From positions 62,001-126,000 of the forward strand of contig CAVXMG010000001.1 in NCBI GenBank assembly GCA_963762735.1: a stretch of 64,000 nucleotides of DNA, in the 5' to 3' direction. This stretch comes from DASXKD01 sp963762735 (GTDB lineage Bacteria > Actinomycetota > Actinomycetes > Streptosporangiales > Streptosporangiaceae). Positions 42,832 to 51,338 of the stretch are shown one piece after another. Under the pieces are notes generated by a model, which was not told the origin of the DNA, made no database searches, and worked only from the letters and a program-made list of their open reading frames with translations. Position numbers and translations under genes: made by a program. The stretch's first letter is position 1. Every line of letters begins with the position of its first letter.

Positions 42832-43929
42832 ATGTGGCGTAAAGTACGAATCGCGTCAACCAGTGTGGCCGGTGCGGCTGTAGTGGCTGCGCTGGCGGGG
42901 GCTGGTCTTGTGCCAGCGGCCGCAGCAACGGGAACGAGCGGGCCCCGGCCGGGCGGGCATGCCATGTTCACCGTGCGCTCCTGGGGCGGGCCCTCCGCGC
43001 GGACTGCGGCGACCACGATCCCGACCTGGAGCGGGTCGTTCACGATCAACCCGACCACCTACAACTACAAGATGGTCGGCACGAACCCGGCCGCCGGGTC
43101 CAAGACCACGACCGTACCTACCGAGATCCTGCCGCTGAAGGTCGTCATGTCCAACGGCGTCACGGTGACCGGGTCGGCCAGCAAGCTCAAGGCGTCGCCG
43201 ATATTCAGCAACGCCGCGTTCACCAGCGGGACCACGCAACTCGGGGACGCCATGCTGCGCTCGGGATTCTGGAGCACCGTGTCGGCCTCGGCGCCGAACT
43301 GGCACCTGCTGCTTGGCACGCCGACGGTGCTGCCGACGGTGACCATCAAGGTTCCCGCGGCCGACGGCACCGGGCAAACCTTCAACGGGATTCCCTACGC
43401 GAACATCTCCTACAACTGGTGGGCGAACAAGCTGTCGAGCATCATCACCGCGCACAATTTCTCCGCCACCACGCTGCCGCTGATCCTGTCCGGCAGCACG
43501 TTCCTCTACATCGGCAGTACCTCGGACTGCTGCGTCTACGGGTACCACGGCTCCTACAACTCGGCGTCGGGTCACAACACCTACGCCTTCTCCAACTGGA
43601 TCGCCGCGGGCCTGGTCTCCAACGGCAACGCGGACGTCTACACGATGAGCCACGAGGTGTCGGAGTGGGCCGCCGACCCGTTCGTCAACAACATCGTCCC
43701 GACCTGGAACGAGCCGAACGGCGCTACCTGCTTCAGCAACCTGCTGGAGGTCGGTGACCCGGTCGAGGCGATGACCAAGCCCTGGTACACCATCAAGGTC
43801 GGCACGGTCACCTACCACCCGAGCGACATCGCCGGCCTGTCGTGGTTCTCGCACGCCAGCCCGTCCACCCAGCAGAACGGCCTGTACTCCTACAAGGGCT
43901 ACCTGAAGACGCCCAACACCACCTGCTAG
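42832..43929 (+). CDS. Secreted protein with HEVSE motif, possible metallopeptidase
   Basis: A Sec signal peptide (WRKVRIASTSVAGAAVVAAL...PAAAA) precedes a 330-residue extracellular domain rich in Ser, Thr, Asn and Trp, with few charges. No family is securely recognised. Residues 272-283 (MSHEVSEWAADP) hold H274-E275-V-S-E278, reminiscent of zinc sites of the HExxE type, near a CC pair in STSDCCVYGYHG and two further Cys (ATCF, the last residue). Strong AGGGGGGAA ribosome site. It has its own AT-rich promoter, with an operator-like repeat, and a terminator, and is inserted between sucD and perM, which are normally close. Peptidase activity is inference. Confidence 0.7.
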   Translation: MWRKVRIASTSVAGAAVVAALAGAGLVPAAAATGTSGPRPGGHAMFTVRSWGGPSARTAATTIPTWSGSFTINPTTYNYKMVGTNPAAGSKTTTVPTEILPLKVVMSNGVTVTGSASKLKASPIFSNAAFTSGTTQLGDAMLRSGFWSTVSASAPNWHLLLGTPTVLPTVTIKVPAADGTGQTFNGIPYANISYNWWANKLSSIITAHNFSATTLPLILSGSTFLYIGSTSDCCVYGYHGSYNSASGHNTYAFSNWIAAGLVSNGNADVYTMSHEVSEWAADPFVNNIVPTWNEPNGATCFSNLLEVGDPVEAMTKPWYTIKVGTVTYHPSDIAGLSWFSHASPSTQQNGLYSYKGYLKTPNTTC

Positions 43930-43941
43930 CCACCTGCGCGC

Positions 43942-43976
43942 GCAAGTGGGACCGGGGCCGCCCCGGTCCCACTTGC
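43942..43976 (+). terminator. Perfect 16-bp hairpin terminator
   Basis: GCAAGTGGGACCGGGG and its exact complement with a 3-nt loop start 13 nt after the HEVSE gene stop. This is a strong intrinsic terminator of the U-less actinobacterial type. Confidence 0.8.
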
Positions 43977-44035
43977 CTGTCCGGGGCCGGCGTGGCGGCC
44001 AAGGTTAACCACGGCGCGGTTGCCAGGATGGAAAC

Positions 44036-45436
44036 GTGACCGCCCCCACCCGCCCCGAGGCCGGGACCCGGCCGGGCCGCGCCGCGCCGTCACCGGTGCG
44101 CGGCGGAACCCGGCCACTGGTGGTTTCCGGCGCGCTCGCGGCGTCCGTGGTCACGGTCACCGGGCTGGTCATTCTCACGCCGCTGGTGCTGGCCGGATGG
44201 ATCGCTGCCCCGCATTCCGGCCTTGGCCTGCCCGGGGTGGTGCGGACGGCAACCTGCCTGTGGCTGGCCGCGCACCACGTGGAGATCACCCTGGCCGGCG
44301 CGGGCCGGATCGGCATGCTACCGCTCGGCCTGGTGCTGCTTCCCGGTGCGCTGCTGTGGCGGGCCGGGCGCTGGATGGTCCGCACCAGCGGGCTGACCAG
44401 GCTCAGCGATCTCGGGTACGCGGCGCTCGCGCTCGCCGCTCCCTACGCCGCGCTGTGCGGGGCGCTCGCGCTCGCCAGCCGGTCCCGGCTGGCGGCACCG
44501 TCCCTGGCCGACGCGGTCATCGCCGGGTTTCTGCTCGCCCTGTGCGCGGGCGGCCTCGGCGGCGCGCGGGCACTGGCACCGTGGCCCCGGCTGTTCCGGC
44601 TCATGCCGCCCCGGTCCCGCTCGGTCGTCCTGGGCACCGCCGGGGCGCTCGCGGTGCTGGCCACGGGCGGGGCACTGCTCGCGGGCGGTTCGCTCGCCGC
44701 GCACCTGGGGGAGTACCGGGCGGTGGACGCCTCGCTCGCGCCGGGGGCGGTCGGCGGGGCGCTGCTCGTTCTCGCCCAGCTCGCCTACGTGCCCAACGCC
44801 GTGGGCTGGGCGATCTGCTACTCGCTCGGGCCGGGATTCGCGTTCGGGACCTCGACCGTGGTCGCCCCCACCGGAGCGGCGCTCGGGCCGCTCCCGCTGT
44901 TCCCGATGCTGGCCGCGCTGCCCTCCAGTACCCACGGAGTCCCCGGCTGGGTCTCGATCTTTGTGCTCGCCCTGCCCTACCTGGCGGGGGTCGTCGGCGG
45001 CATCCTGGTGGCACGTGCCGCGCCCACGCCAGCGGCCGAGGTGGCCCCGCTGTGGGGGTTCGCCTGCGGGGTGGCCACCGGGTGCGTGATCGGCGTGCTC
45101 GCGGCGTTCTCCGGCGGGCCGCTGGGCAGCGGCCGGCTCGCCGCGGTCGGCCCGTCCGGCTGGCAGGCGGCCGTCGTGGCCATCCTGGAGATCGGCGTCT
45201 CGGCGGCGGTGGCCACCGGCATCGCCAACTGGCTAAGGGTGCGCCGCGACCCGGAACTCGCCGCTGCCCGGGCGCGCCGCGCCGCCCCGCCGCCCCGGCC
45301 AGCCATGTCGCCGGGCATGTCGCCGGGCGGCCCTGAGGACGAGGGGCACCGGATCTACCTGGACCCGTGGGCCGGCGAGGAGGACGAAGGGCCGCCCGAG
45401 GACCGTCCCCCGCTGGGCCCCGCGATGCTCCCCTGA
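44036..45436 (+). CDS. perM: DUF6350 multi-pass membrane protein (PerM-like)
   Basis: This is an integral membrane protein with about 8-10 hydrophobic segments (for example VVTVTGLVILTPLVLAGW, GALAVLATGGALLAGGSLAA, SIFVLALPYLAGVVGGILVA). An acidic, Pro-rich cytoplasmic tail ends in YLDPWAGEEDEGPPEDRPP. Mycobacterium tuberculosis PerM (Rv0955) lies between sucCD and purN-purH, the same position as here; it is linked there to cell-division stability. Assignment rests on topology, the DUF6350-like sequence and this synteny. The GTG at 44036 follows AGGATGGA. Confidence 0.75.
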   Translation: MTAPTRPEAGTRPGRAAPSPVRGGTRPLVVSGALAASVVTVTGLVILTPLVLAGWIAAPHSGLGLPGVVRTATCLWLAAHHVEITLAGAGRIGMLPLGLVLLPGALLWRAGRWMVRTSGLTRLSDLGYAALALAAPYAALCGALALASRSRLAAPSLADAVIAGFLLALCAGGLGGARALAPWPRLFRLMPPRSRSVVLGTAGALAVLATGGALLAGGSLAAHLGEYRAVDASLAPGAVGGALLVLAQLAYVPNAVGWAICYSLGPGFAFGTSTVVAPTGAALGPLPLFPMLAALPSSTHGVPGWVSIFVLALPYLAGVVGGILVARAAPTPAAEVAPLWGFACGVATGCVIGVLAAFSGGPLGSGRLAAVGPSGWQAAVVAILEIGVSAAVATGIANWLRVRRDPELAAARARRAAPPPRPAMSPGMSPGGPEDEGHRIYLDPWAGEEDEGPPEDRPPLGPAMLP

Positions 45437-45452
45437 TACTCGCGGCCGGCGC

Positions 45453-45911
45453 TCAGCCCCGTTCCGCGGCGCGGAGCGAGGCGATCTCCCGGTTCACCGC
45501 ATGGGTGAACTGCACCTGGCAGGACTGCTGGGCCGTGGTTGTGCCCGCATCGCTCAGGCAGTCGCCGTACGTAGACATCTGCCGTCCAAGCACGATGAAG
45601 GCAAGCAGCAGGACCGAGCTGAGCAGGATCCCGATTCCGGCAATCGCGGTCGCGGCGGCCGACCCGTGCGGCCGCGCGGTCCGGCCGCGCCTGGCCCGCG
45701 CCAGCGAGGTCATCGCCAGCCACATCGCGACGACGCCGGCGAGCAGCGCGTAGGCCACCAGGTAGACACCGCGCTGCGGGTCGCCGAGCGCCAGCACGCC
45801 GGTCAGGCTCAGCAGCGCCACGAGCAGGGCCGCCATCGCGCGCCGCTGCGCGGCCGGCTCGGCGGGCACCGCGGTCCCGGGTTTGTCCGTCCGCTGGTCG
45901 AAGGGGGGCAT
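45453..45911 (-). CDS. Small membrane protein with DUF4190-like topology
   Basis: The 152-residue protein starts at the ATG at 45911 (MPPFDQRTDKPG; AGGGGAG upstream). It has a Pro-rich cytoplasmic N-terminus, two hydrophobic segments with little loop between (AALLVALLSLTGVLAL, VYLVAYALLAGVVAMWLAM), a basic cytoplasmic loop RARRGRTARPHG, a third helix (IAGIGILLSSVLLLAFIVL), and an outside tail with two cysteines (GDCLSD, QQSCQVQF) that may form a disulfide. This layout is common among actinobacterial DUF4190-type proteins of unknown role. It is divergent from purN and convergent with perM. Confidence 0.75.
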   Translation of the reverse strand: MPPFDQRTDKPGTAVPAEPAAQRRAMAALLVALLSLTGVLALGDPQRGVYLVAYALLAGVVAMWLAMTSLARARRGRTARPHGSAAATAIAGIGILLSSVLLLAFIVLGRQMSTYGDCLSDAGTTTAQQSCQVQFTHAVNREIASLRAAERG

Positions 45912-46029
45912 CGCTCCCCTATTGTGCCCGGCCAAGGCCGCTGACCTGTGCGCTTCGGCCATGTGGCACGTGTCACTGCGGGCGGCGGCGCGAACCGGCC
46001 GCCGCCCCGGGGCCGTTAAGGTGGCTCGC

Positions 46030-46674
46030 ATGGCGGCACGCCTCGTGGTTCTCGTCTCCGGGGCGGGCACCAACCTCCAAGCGCTGCTCGACGCCTGCGC
46101 GGACGGTTCCTACGGCGCGGCCGTCGTGGCGGTCGGCGCGGACCGCACCGGGATCGAAGGGCTCGCGCGGGCGCAACGGGCGGGGATACCGGTCTTCACC
46201 CACCAGATCCAGGACCACGCTTCCCGGGCCGGATGGGACCGTGCCCTGGCCCAGTCCTGCGCGCGCTACCAGCCGGACCTGGTCATCTCGGCCGGGTTCA
46301 TGAAGCTGGTCGGCCAGGACTTCCTCGACCGGTTCGCCGGGCGCTTCGTCAACACCCATCCCTCCCTGCTGCCCGCCTTCGCCGGCATGCACGCGGTCAG
46401 GGATGCGCTCGCCTACGGGGTGAAGGTGACCGGCTGCACGGTGTTCCTCGTGGACGCGGGCACCGACACCGGCCCGGTGATCGCCCAGGCGGGGGTTCCG
46501 GTCAGCGCGGGTGACGACGTCGCCTCGCTGCACGAGCGGATCAAGGTGACCGAGCGCGCCCTGCTGGTGGATACGGTCGGCAGGATGGTCAGGGACGGCT
46601 GGTCGGTGCGGGGCAGGACCGTGCTTGTCGGTCACCACGAAGCGGCGGCGGCCAGCAAGGCCAGCCAGGGATGA
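46030..46674 (+). CDS. purN: Phosphoribosylglycinamide formyltransferase
   Basis: This enzyme transfers a formyl group from 10-formyl-THF to GAR, the third step of purine synthesis. The 214 residues show RLVVLVSGAGTNLQALLDAC (phosphate site), GFMKLVGQDFLDRF, the catalytic Asn-His-Asp set in FVNTHPSLLPAF and DAGTDTGPVIAQ, and the tail typical of PurN. The ATG at 46030 is chosen; a GTG at 46021 is the alternative. The stop overlaps the purH start (ATGA). Confidence 0.94.
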   Translation: MAARLVVLVSGAGTNLQALLDACADGSYGAAVVAVGADRTGIEGLARAQRAGIPVFTHQIQDHASRAGWDRALAQSCARYQPDLVISAGFMKLVGQDFLDRFAGRFVNTHPSLLPAFAGMHAVRDALAYGVKVTGCTVFLVDAGTDTGPVIAQAGVPVSAGDDVASLHERIKVTERALLVDTVGRMVRDGWSVRGRTVLVGHHEAAAASKASQG

Positions 46675-48269
46675 AGAGGATCTCCGAAGTGACGAACGTT
46701 CCCATCAGGCGGGCACTGGTCAGCGTCTACGACAAGACCGGGCTGGCCGAGCTGGCTGGCGTCCTTGCGGCCGCCGGTGTGCAGATCGTCAGCACCGGCA
46801 GCACCGCGGCGGCCATCGCCGCGGCGGGCGTGCCGGTGACCGGCGTGGCGGACGTGACCGGGTTTCCCGAGTGCCTGGAGGGCCGGGTGAAGACCCTGCA
46901 TCCCGCCATTCACGCCGGGCTGCTCGCCGACACCGGCCGGCCCGGGCATGCCGAGCAGCTCGCCGGCCTGGGCATCGACACGTTCGAGCTGCTCGTGTCC
47001 AACCTGTACCCGTTCGAGGCCACGGTCGCCGCCGGGGCCCCGCCGGCCGAGTGCGTCGAGCAGATCGACATCGGCGGCCCGGCCATGGTCCGGGCGGGCG
47101 CGAAGAACCACGCCCGGGTGGCCGTGATCACCGACCCGGCCCAGTACCAGGCGGTGGCCGAGGCGGTCAAGGCCGGCGGCTTCACCCGCGAGCAGCGGCA
47201 GCGGCTGGCCGCCGCGGCGTACGCGGCCACCGCCCGCTACGACGCCGCCGTCGCGTCCTGGTTCGCCGCCACCTACGCGCCCGACGACGTCGCCCGCGAG
47301 ACCGGCTGGCCGGACCTGGTGACCGCCGTGTGGACCCGCCGCGAGGTGCTGCGTTACGGGGAGAACCCGCATCAGGGCGCTGCCCTCTACGTGCGCCCGG
47401 GCGCACCGCCCGGCCTGGCCACGGCCACTCAGTTGCACGGCAAGGCGATGTCCTACAACAACTACGGCGACGCCGCCGCGGCGTGGCGGACCGCGTTCGA
47501 CTTCGCCGAGCCGTGCGTGGCGATCATCAAGCACGCGAACCCGTGCGGCATTGCCGTCGGGGCCGACCTGGCGCAGGCGCACCGCAAGGCCCACGCATGC
47601 GACCCGGGGTCGGCCTACGGCGGGGTGATCGCGGCCAACGGCGTGGTCACCGCGGCGATGGCGGCCCAGGTCGCGGAGATCTTCACCGAGGTGCTCGTCG
47701 CGCCGGGCTTCGAGGACGCCGCGCTGGAGACGCTCAAGGCCAAGAAAAACCTGCGGCTGCTGTGCTGCCCCGCCCCGGCCCTGGCACCGGCCCAGGCCTC
47801 CCCGGAGGTCGAATGGCGCCCTGTGGACGGTGGCGTGCTCCTGCAGACGGCCGACCGGCTCGACGCGCCGGGGGACGACCCAGCCGCCTGGGAGCTCAAG
47901 GCGGGCCGGGCCGTGTCCGCCGAGACCCTCGCCGACCTGGCCTTCGCGTGGCGGGCCTGCCGCGCGGCCAAGTCCAACGCGATCGTGCTCGCCGCCGACG
48001 GCGCCACGGTCGGGGTGGGCATGGGCCAGGTCAACCGGGTCGACGCGGCCCGGATCGCGATCGCCCGCAGCGGGCAGCGGTGCCGGGGCGCGGTCGCCGC
48101 CAGCGACGCCTACTTCCCGTTCGCGGACGGCCTCCAGGTCCTGGCCGACGCCGGGGTCCGTGCCATCGCCGAACCCGGCGGCTCGATCCGCGACGGGGAG
48201 GTCATCGCCGCCGCCCAGGCCGCCGGGGTCAGCCTCTACTTCACCGGGACCAGGCACTTCTTCCACTGA
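46671..48269 (+). CDS. purH: Bifunctional AICAR formyltransferase / IMP cyclohydrolase
   Basis: This protein catalyses the last two steps of IMP synthesis. Residues 10-190 are the IMP cyclohydrolase domain (RRALVSVYDKTGLAELA, STGSTAAAI, CLEGRVKTLHPAIHAGLLAD). The rest is the AICAR transformylase domain (VLRYGENPHQGAALYV, MSYNNYGDAAAAW, the KH catalytic pair in IIKHANPCGIAVG). It ends ISLYFTGTRHFFH-like, as in all PurH. The 532 residues are full length, and the start is coupled to purN. Confidence 0.96.
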   Translation: MKRISEVTNVPIRRALVSVYDKTGLAELAGVLAAAGVQIVSTGSTAAAIAAAGVPVTGVADVTGFPECLEGRVKTLHPAIHAGLLADTGRPGHAEQLAGLGIDTFELLVSNLYPFEATVAAGAPPAECVEQIDIGGPAMVRAGAKNHARVAVITDPAQYQAVAEAVKAGGFTREQRQRLAAAAYAATARYDAAVASWFAATYAPDDVARETGWPDLVTAVWTRREVLRYGENPHQGAALYVRPGAPPGLATATQLHGKAMSYNNYGDAAAAWRTAFDFAEPCVAIIKHANPCGIAVGADLAQAHRKAHACDPGSAYGGVIAANGVVTAAMAAQVAEIFTEVLVAPGFEDAALETLKAKKNLRLLCCPAPALAPAQASPEVEWRPVDGGVLLQTADRLDAPGDDPAAWELKAGRAVSAETLADLAFAWRACRAAKSNAIVLAADGATVGVGMGQVNRVDAARIAIARSGQRCRGAVAASDAYFPFADGLQVLADAGVRAIAEPGGSIRDGEVIAAAQAAGVSLYFTGTRHFFH

Positions 48270-48307
48270 CCAGCCCCGGCCCCATCCGCCGACGCCGAGA
48301 GGGTGCG

Positions 48308-48349
48308 ATGAGCATTTCGTTCAGCAGCAAGACCAGGGGTGCGCGATGA
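48308..48349 (+). CDS. Possible 13-codon leader ORF before folD
   Basis: The ORF MSISFSSKTRGAR has GAGAGGG upstream of its ATG, and its stop overlaps the folD start as ATGA. This could couple folD translation. It has no attenuator-like codon bias or downstream hairpin that I can see, so it may be coincidental. Confidence 0.3.
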   Translation: MSISFSSKTRGAR

Positions 48350-49209
48350 GCGCGCGCATTCTCGACGGCCGCGCCACCGCCGCCGCGATCAAAGAGGACC
48401 TCAGGAAACGGGTGGCCGATCTGGCCGCCGTGGGCCGGGTGCCAGGGCTGGGCACGGTGCTGGTCGGCGACGACCCGGGCAGCCGCGCCTACGTCAACGG
48501 CAAGCACCGCGACAGCCTGCAGGTCGGCATCGCCAGCATCCGCCGCGACCTGCCCGCCGACGCCAGCCAGCAGCAGGTCGAGGCGGTCGTCGACGAACTC
48601 AATGCCAACCCGGAGTGCACCGGGTACCTGGTGCAGTTGCCGCTGCCGCCGCAACTGGACGCGCTGGCCATCCTGCACCGGGTGGACCCGGCCAAGGACG
48701 CCGACGGGCTGCACCCGGTCAACCTGGGCAAGCTGGTGCTCTTCGAGCCGGGCCCGCTGCCGTGCACCCCACGGGGGATCGTGGAGTTGCTCCGCCGCTA
48801 CGACGTCCCGATCGCCGGGGCGGACGTCACCGTGATCGGCCGTGGCATCACCGTGGGCCGCTCGCTGGGACTGCTGCTCACCCGCCGCACGGAGAACGCG
48901 ACCGTCACCCTGTGCCACACCGGGACCAGGGACCTGGCCGCGCACACCCGCGGTGCGGACATCGTGGTGGTGGCGGCCGGCCGGCCGGGACTGCTCACCG
49001 CGGACATGGTCAGGCCGGGCGCCGCCGTGCTTGACGTGGGCATCACCAGGACCGAGGCCGGGCTGACCGGGGACGTCGCGCCCGAGGTCGCCGAGGTGGC
49101 CGGCTATCTCGCGCCGATGCCGGGCGGTGTCGGGCCGATGACCAGGGCAATGCTGCTGACCAACGTGGTCGAGGCCGCGGAGCAGGCGATTCGACCAGAA
49201 AGCTACTAA
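48346..49209 (+). CDS. folD: Methylenetetrahydrofolate dehydrogenase / cyclohydrolase
   Basis: This bifunctional enzyme interconverts 5,10-methylene-THF and 10-formyl-THF, the cofactor used by PurN and PurH encoded just upstream. It has the catalytic Lys in GSRAYVNGKHRDSLQVGI, GYLVQLPLPPQLD, KDADGLHPVNLGKL, PCTPRGIVELLRRY, the NADP-binding VIGRGITVGRSLGLLL, and the C-terminal LAPMPGGVGPMTRAMLLTN. The ATG at 48346 gives 287 residues, the usual size. Confidence 0.95.
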   Translation: MSARILDGRATAAAIKEDLRKRVADLAAVGRVPGLGTVLVGDDPGSRAYVNGKHRDSLQVGIASIRRDLPADASQQQVEAVVDELNANPECTGYLVQLPLPPQLDALAILHRVDPAKDADGLHPVNLGKLVLFEPGPLPCTPRGIVELLRRYDVPIAGADVTVIGRGITVGRSLGLLLTRRTENATVTLCHTGTRDLAAHTRGADIVVVAAGRPGLLTADMVRPGAAVLDVGITRTEAGLTGDVAPEVAEVAGYLAPMPGGVGPMTRAMLLTNVVEAAEQAIRPESY

Positions 49210-49343
49210 CAAGTAACGTAGCAGTGCCGCCCGCGGGAAGCACCCCGCGGCAGGGCCGGACGGCCGCGTTTGGCAGTCTTGACCCAGTCCGGGAACAACG
49301 CCGGGCGATCACGCGGACAGGGGCAGGAGGTCGGCCACCGGTC

Positions 49344-50122
49344 ATGAACATCGTCGTCTGCGTCAAGCAGGTCCCCGACACAGCGGTGGAGCGCACGCTG
49401 CGGGCGGAGGACTCAACGCTCGACCGCGCATCGGTCGACGGGGTCATCAACGAGATCGATGAGTACGCGATCGAGGAAGGGCTGCTCCTGGCCGAAGCCC
49501 ACGGGGGCGAGGTGACCATCCTGTCCATGGGCCCGGAGAAGGCCAGCGAGTCGATCCGCAAGGCGCTGTCCATGGGCGCCGACAAGGCGATCCACCTGGT
49601 GGACGACGCCCTGGCCGGGTCCGATGCGCTCGCCACCTCGCTGGCCCTGGCCACGGTGCTCCAGCGCACCGGGTTCGACCTGGTCATCCTCGGCTCGGAG
49701 TCCACCGACGCCCGGATGGGCGTGCTCGCCCCGATGCTGGCCGAGCGCCTCGGCTGCCCCCAGCTCACGCTGGCCAGCAAGGTCGAGGTCGACGGGACGT
49801 CGATCACCATCCACCGGCAGGCGGACTACGGCTACGACACGGTGCAGGGCAGCCTGCCCGCGGTGGTCAGCGTGGTGGAGAAGATCAACGAGCCGCGCTA
49901 CCCGTCGTTCAAGGGGATCATGGCCGCCAAGAAGAAGCCGGTGGAGGTGCTGTCCGCCGCCGACGCAGGGATCGACCCGCCCAGGTGGGCCTCGGTGCCG
50001 CGGCGACCGAGGTGGTCAGCTTCACCAAGCGGCCGCCCCGCCAGGCCGGCACGATCGTCAAGGATGAGGGCGACGGCGGCGCCAAGGCCGCCGAATTCCT
50101 CGCCGCGCAGAAGTTCATCTGA
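49344..50122 (+). CDS. etfB: Electron transfer flavoprotein beta subunit (one frameshift)
   Basis: This is the FixA/EtfB subunit that binds AMP and, with EtfA, carries electrons from acyl-CoA and similar dehydrogenases. It starts MNIVVCVKQVPDTAVERTLR, with NEIDEYAIEEGLLLAE, VILGSESTDARMGVLAPMLA and YDTVQGSLPAVVSVVEKINE. Near 49980 one extra base in CCCGCCC shifts the frame. The restored frame reads AQVGLGAAATEVVSFTKRPP and ends EFLAAQKFI at 50122, giving about 259 residues as expected. It is 17 bp upstream of etfA. Confidence 0.92.
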
Positions 50123-50139
50123 CCGGGAAGGGGAGCCCC

Positions 50140-51114
50140 GTGGCTGAGGTTCTGGTGCTCGCCGCCCACGACGGCGAGTCGGTCAAGAAGGTCACGCTCG
50201 AACTGCTGACCGTGGCGCGCAGGTTCGGCGAGCCCGCCGTGGTGTGGCTGGGCTCCGGCGCGGAGGCCGGCCGGGAGCGGCTCGCGGAGTTCGGCGCGGC
50301 CAAGGTCTACGTCGCCGACGGCGAGCAGGTGACCGACTACGTCGCCGCGCCCGCCGCCGAGGTGCTCGCCGCACTCGTCGCGCAGGCCTCGCCCGCGGCC
50401 GTGCTGGTTCCGTCCACGGCCGAGGGCAAGGAGATCGCCGGTCGGCTCGCGGTCAAGATCGGCTCCGGCGTGCTCACCGACGCGGTGGACCTCAGCCCCG
50501 CCGAGCGACGGCGGCGGCCCGGTCGCGGAGCAGTCGATCTTCGGTGGCGCGATCATCGTGAAGTCCCGGGTCGACCGTGCGGCATCCCGATCGTGGCGGT
50601 ACGGCCGAACGCCGTGCCACCCGAGGCAGCGCCGGGCGAGGCGGCGCTGGAGCCGGTCACGGCGGAACTGAGCGACGCGGCCAAGGGCGCGCAGATCACC
50701 GAGCGGGTCATCGCCGAGCGCAGCGAGCGGCCGGAACTGACCGAGGCGTCCATCGTGGTGTCCGGCGGCCGCGGGGTCGGCAACGCGGAGAACTTCGCGC
50801 TGATCGAAGGGCTGGCCGACCGGCTTGGCGCGGCGGTCGGTGCGTCCCGCGCGGCCACCGACGCTGGCTGGTACCCGCACCAGTTCCAGGTCGGCCAGAC
50901 CGGCAAGACCGTGTCGCCGCAGCTCTACCTGGCGGTCGGCATCTCGGGCGCGATCCAGCACCGGGCCGGCATGCAGACTTCCAAGACCATCATGGTGATC
51001 AACAAGGACCCCGAGGCGCCGATCTTCGAGCTTGCCGACTTCGGCGTGGTGGGTGACCTGTTCAAGGTCGTGCCGCAGCTCACCGAGGAGATCGCCCGCC
51101 GCCAGGGGTCCTGA
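50140..51114 (+). CDS. etfA: Electron transfer flavoprotein alpha subunit (local compensating frameshift)
   Basis: This is the FAD-carrying partner of EtfB. The N-terminal AEVLVLAAHDGESVKKVTLE and the C-terminal FAD domain (SRAATDAGWYPHQFQVGQTG, YLAVGISGAIQHRAGM, INKDPEAPIFELADFGVVGD) are intact. Between about 50505 and 50575 the reading frame is wrong: the shifted frame there holds the family sequence VAEQSIFGGAIIVKSRVD, so an indel pair replaces about 25 residues while restoring frame. GGGAAGGGGA lies before the GTG start. Confidence 0.93.
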   Translation: MAEVLVLAAHDGESVKKVTLELLTVARRFGEPAVVWLGSGAEAGRERLAEFGAAKVYVADGEQVTDYVAAPAAEVLAALVAQASPAAVLVPSTAEGKEIAGRLAVKIGSGVLTDAVDLSPAERRRRPGRGAVDLRWRDHREVPGRPCGIPIVAVRPNAVPPEAAPGEAALEPVTAELSDAAKGAQITERVIAERSERPELTEASIVVSGGRGVGNAENFALIEGLADRLGAAVGASRAATDAGWYPHQFQVGQTGKTVSPQLYLAVGISGAIQHRAGMQTSKTIMVINKDPEAPIFELADFGVVGDLFKVVPQLTEEIARRQGS

Positions 51115-51338
51115 GCGCAGCCCAGCTGGGCCGCACACCGTGCGGACGCCGATGCGTCTCGGGCTGGGTCGCCTCGACGCCCTGGGAGGCTACCCGTCCC
51201 GAGCCCTTGGCGTAGCCGATGGCCGCGTCAGCCCAGGCGCTGGCCCGAGATCCTGCTGGTAGTGCTTGGTATCTCGACGGTGGTTGATCAGCGTTGCCTG
51301 GGCCTCGTTTTGTCGGTGGTAGCTGGTGTGCTTGGGAC

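Noticed and set aside
42832..43929. Assigning the HEVSE protein to a named protease family
   Set aside because: Only the short HEVSE motif is suggestive; there is no third ligand or family signature that I can defend.
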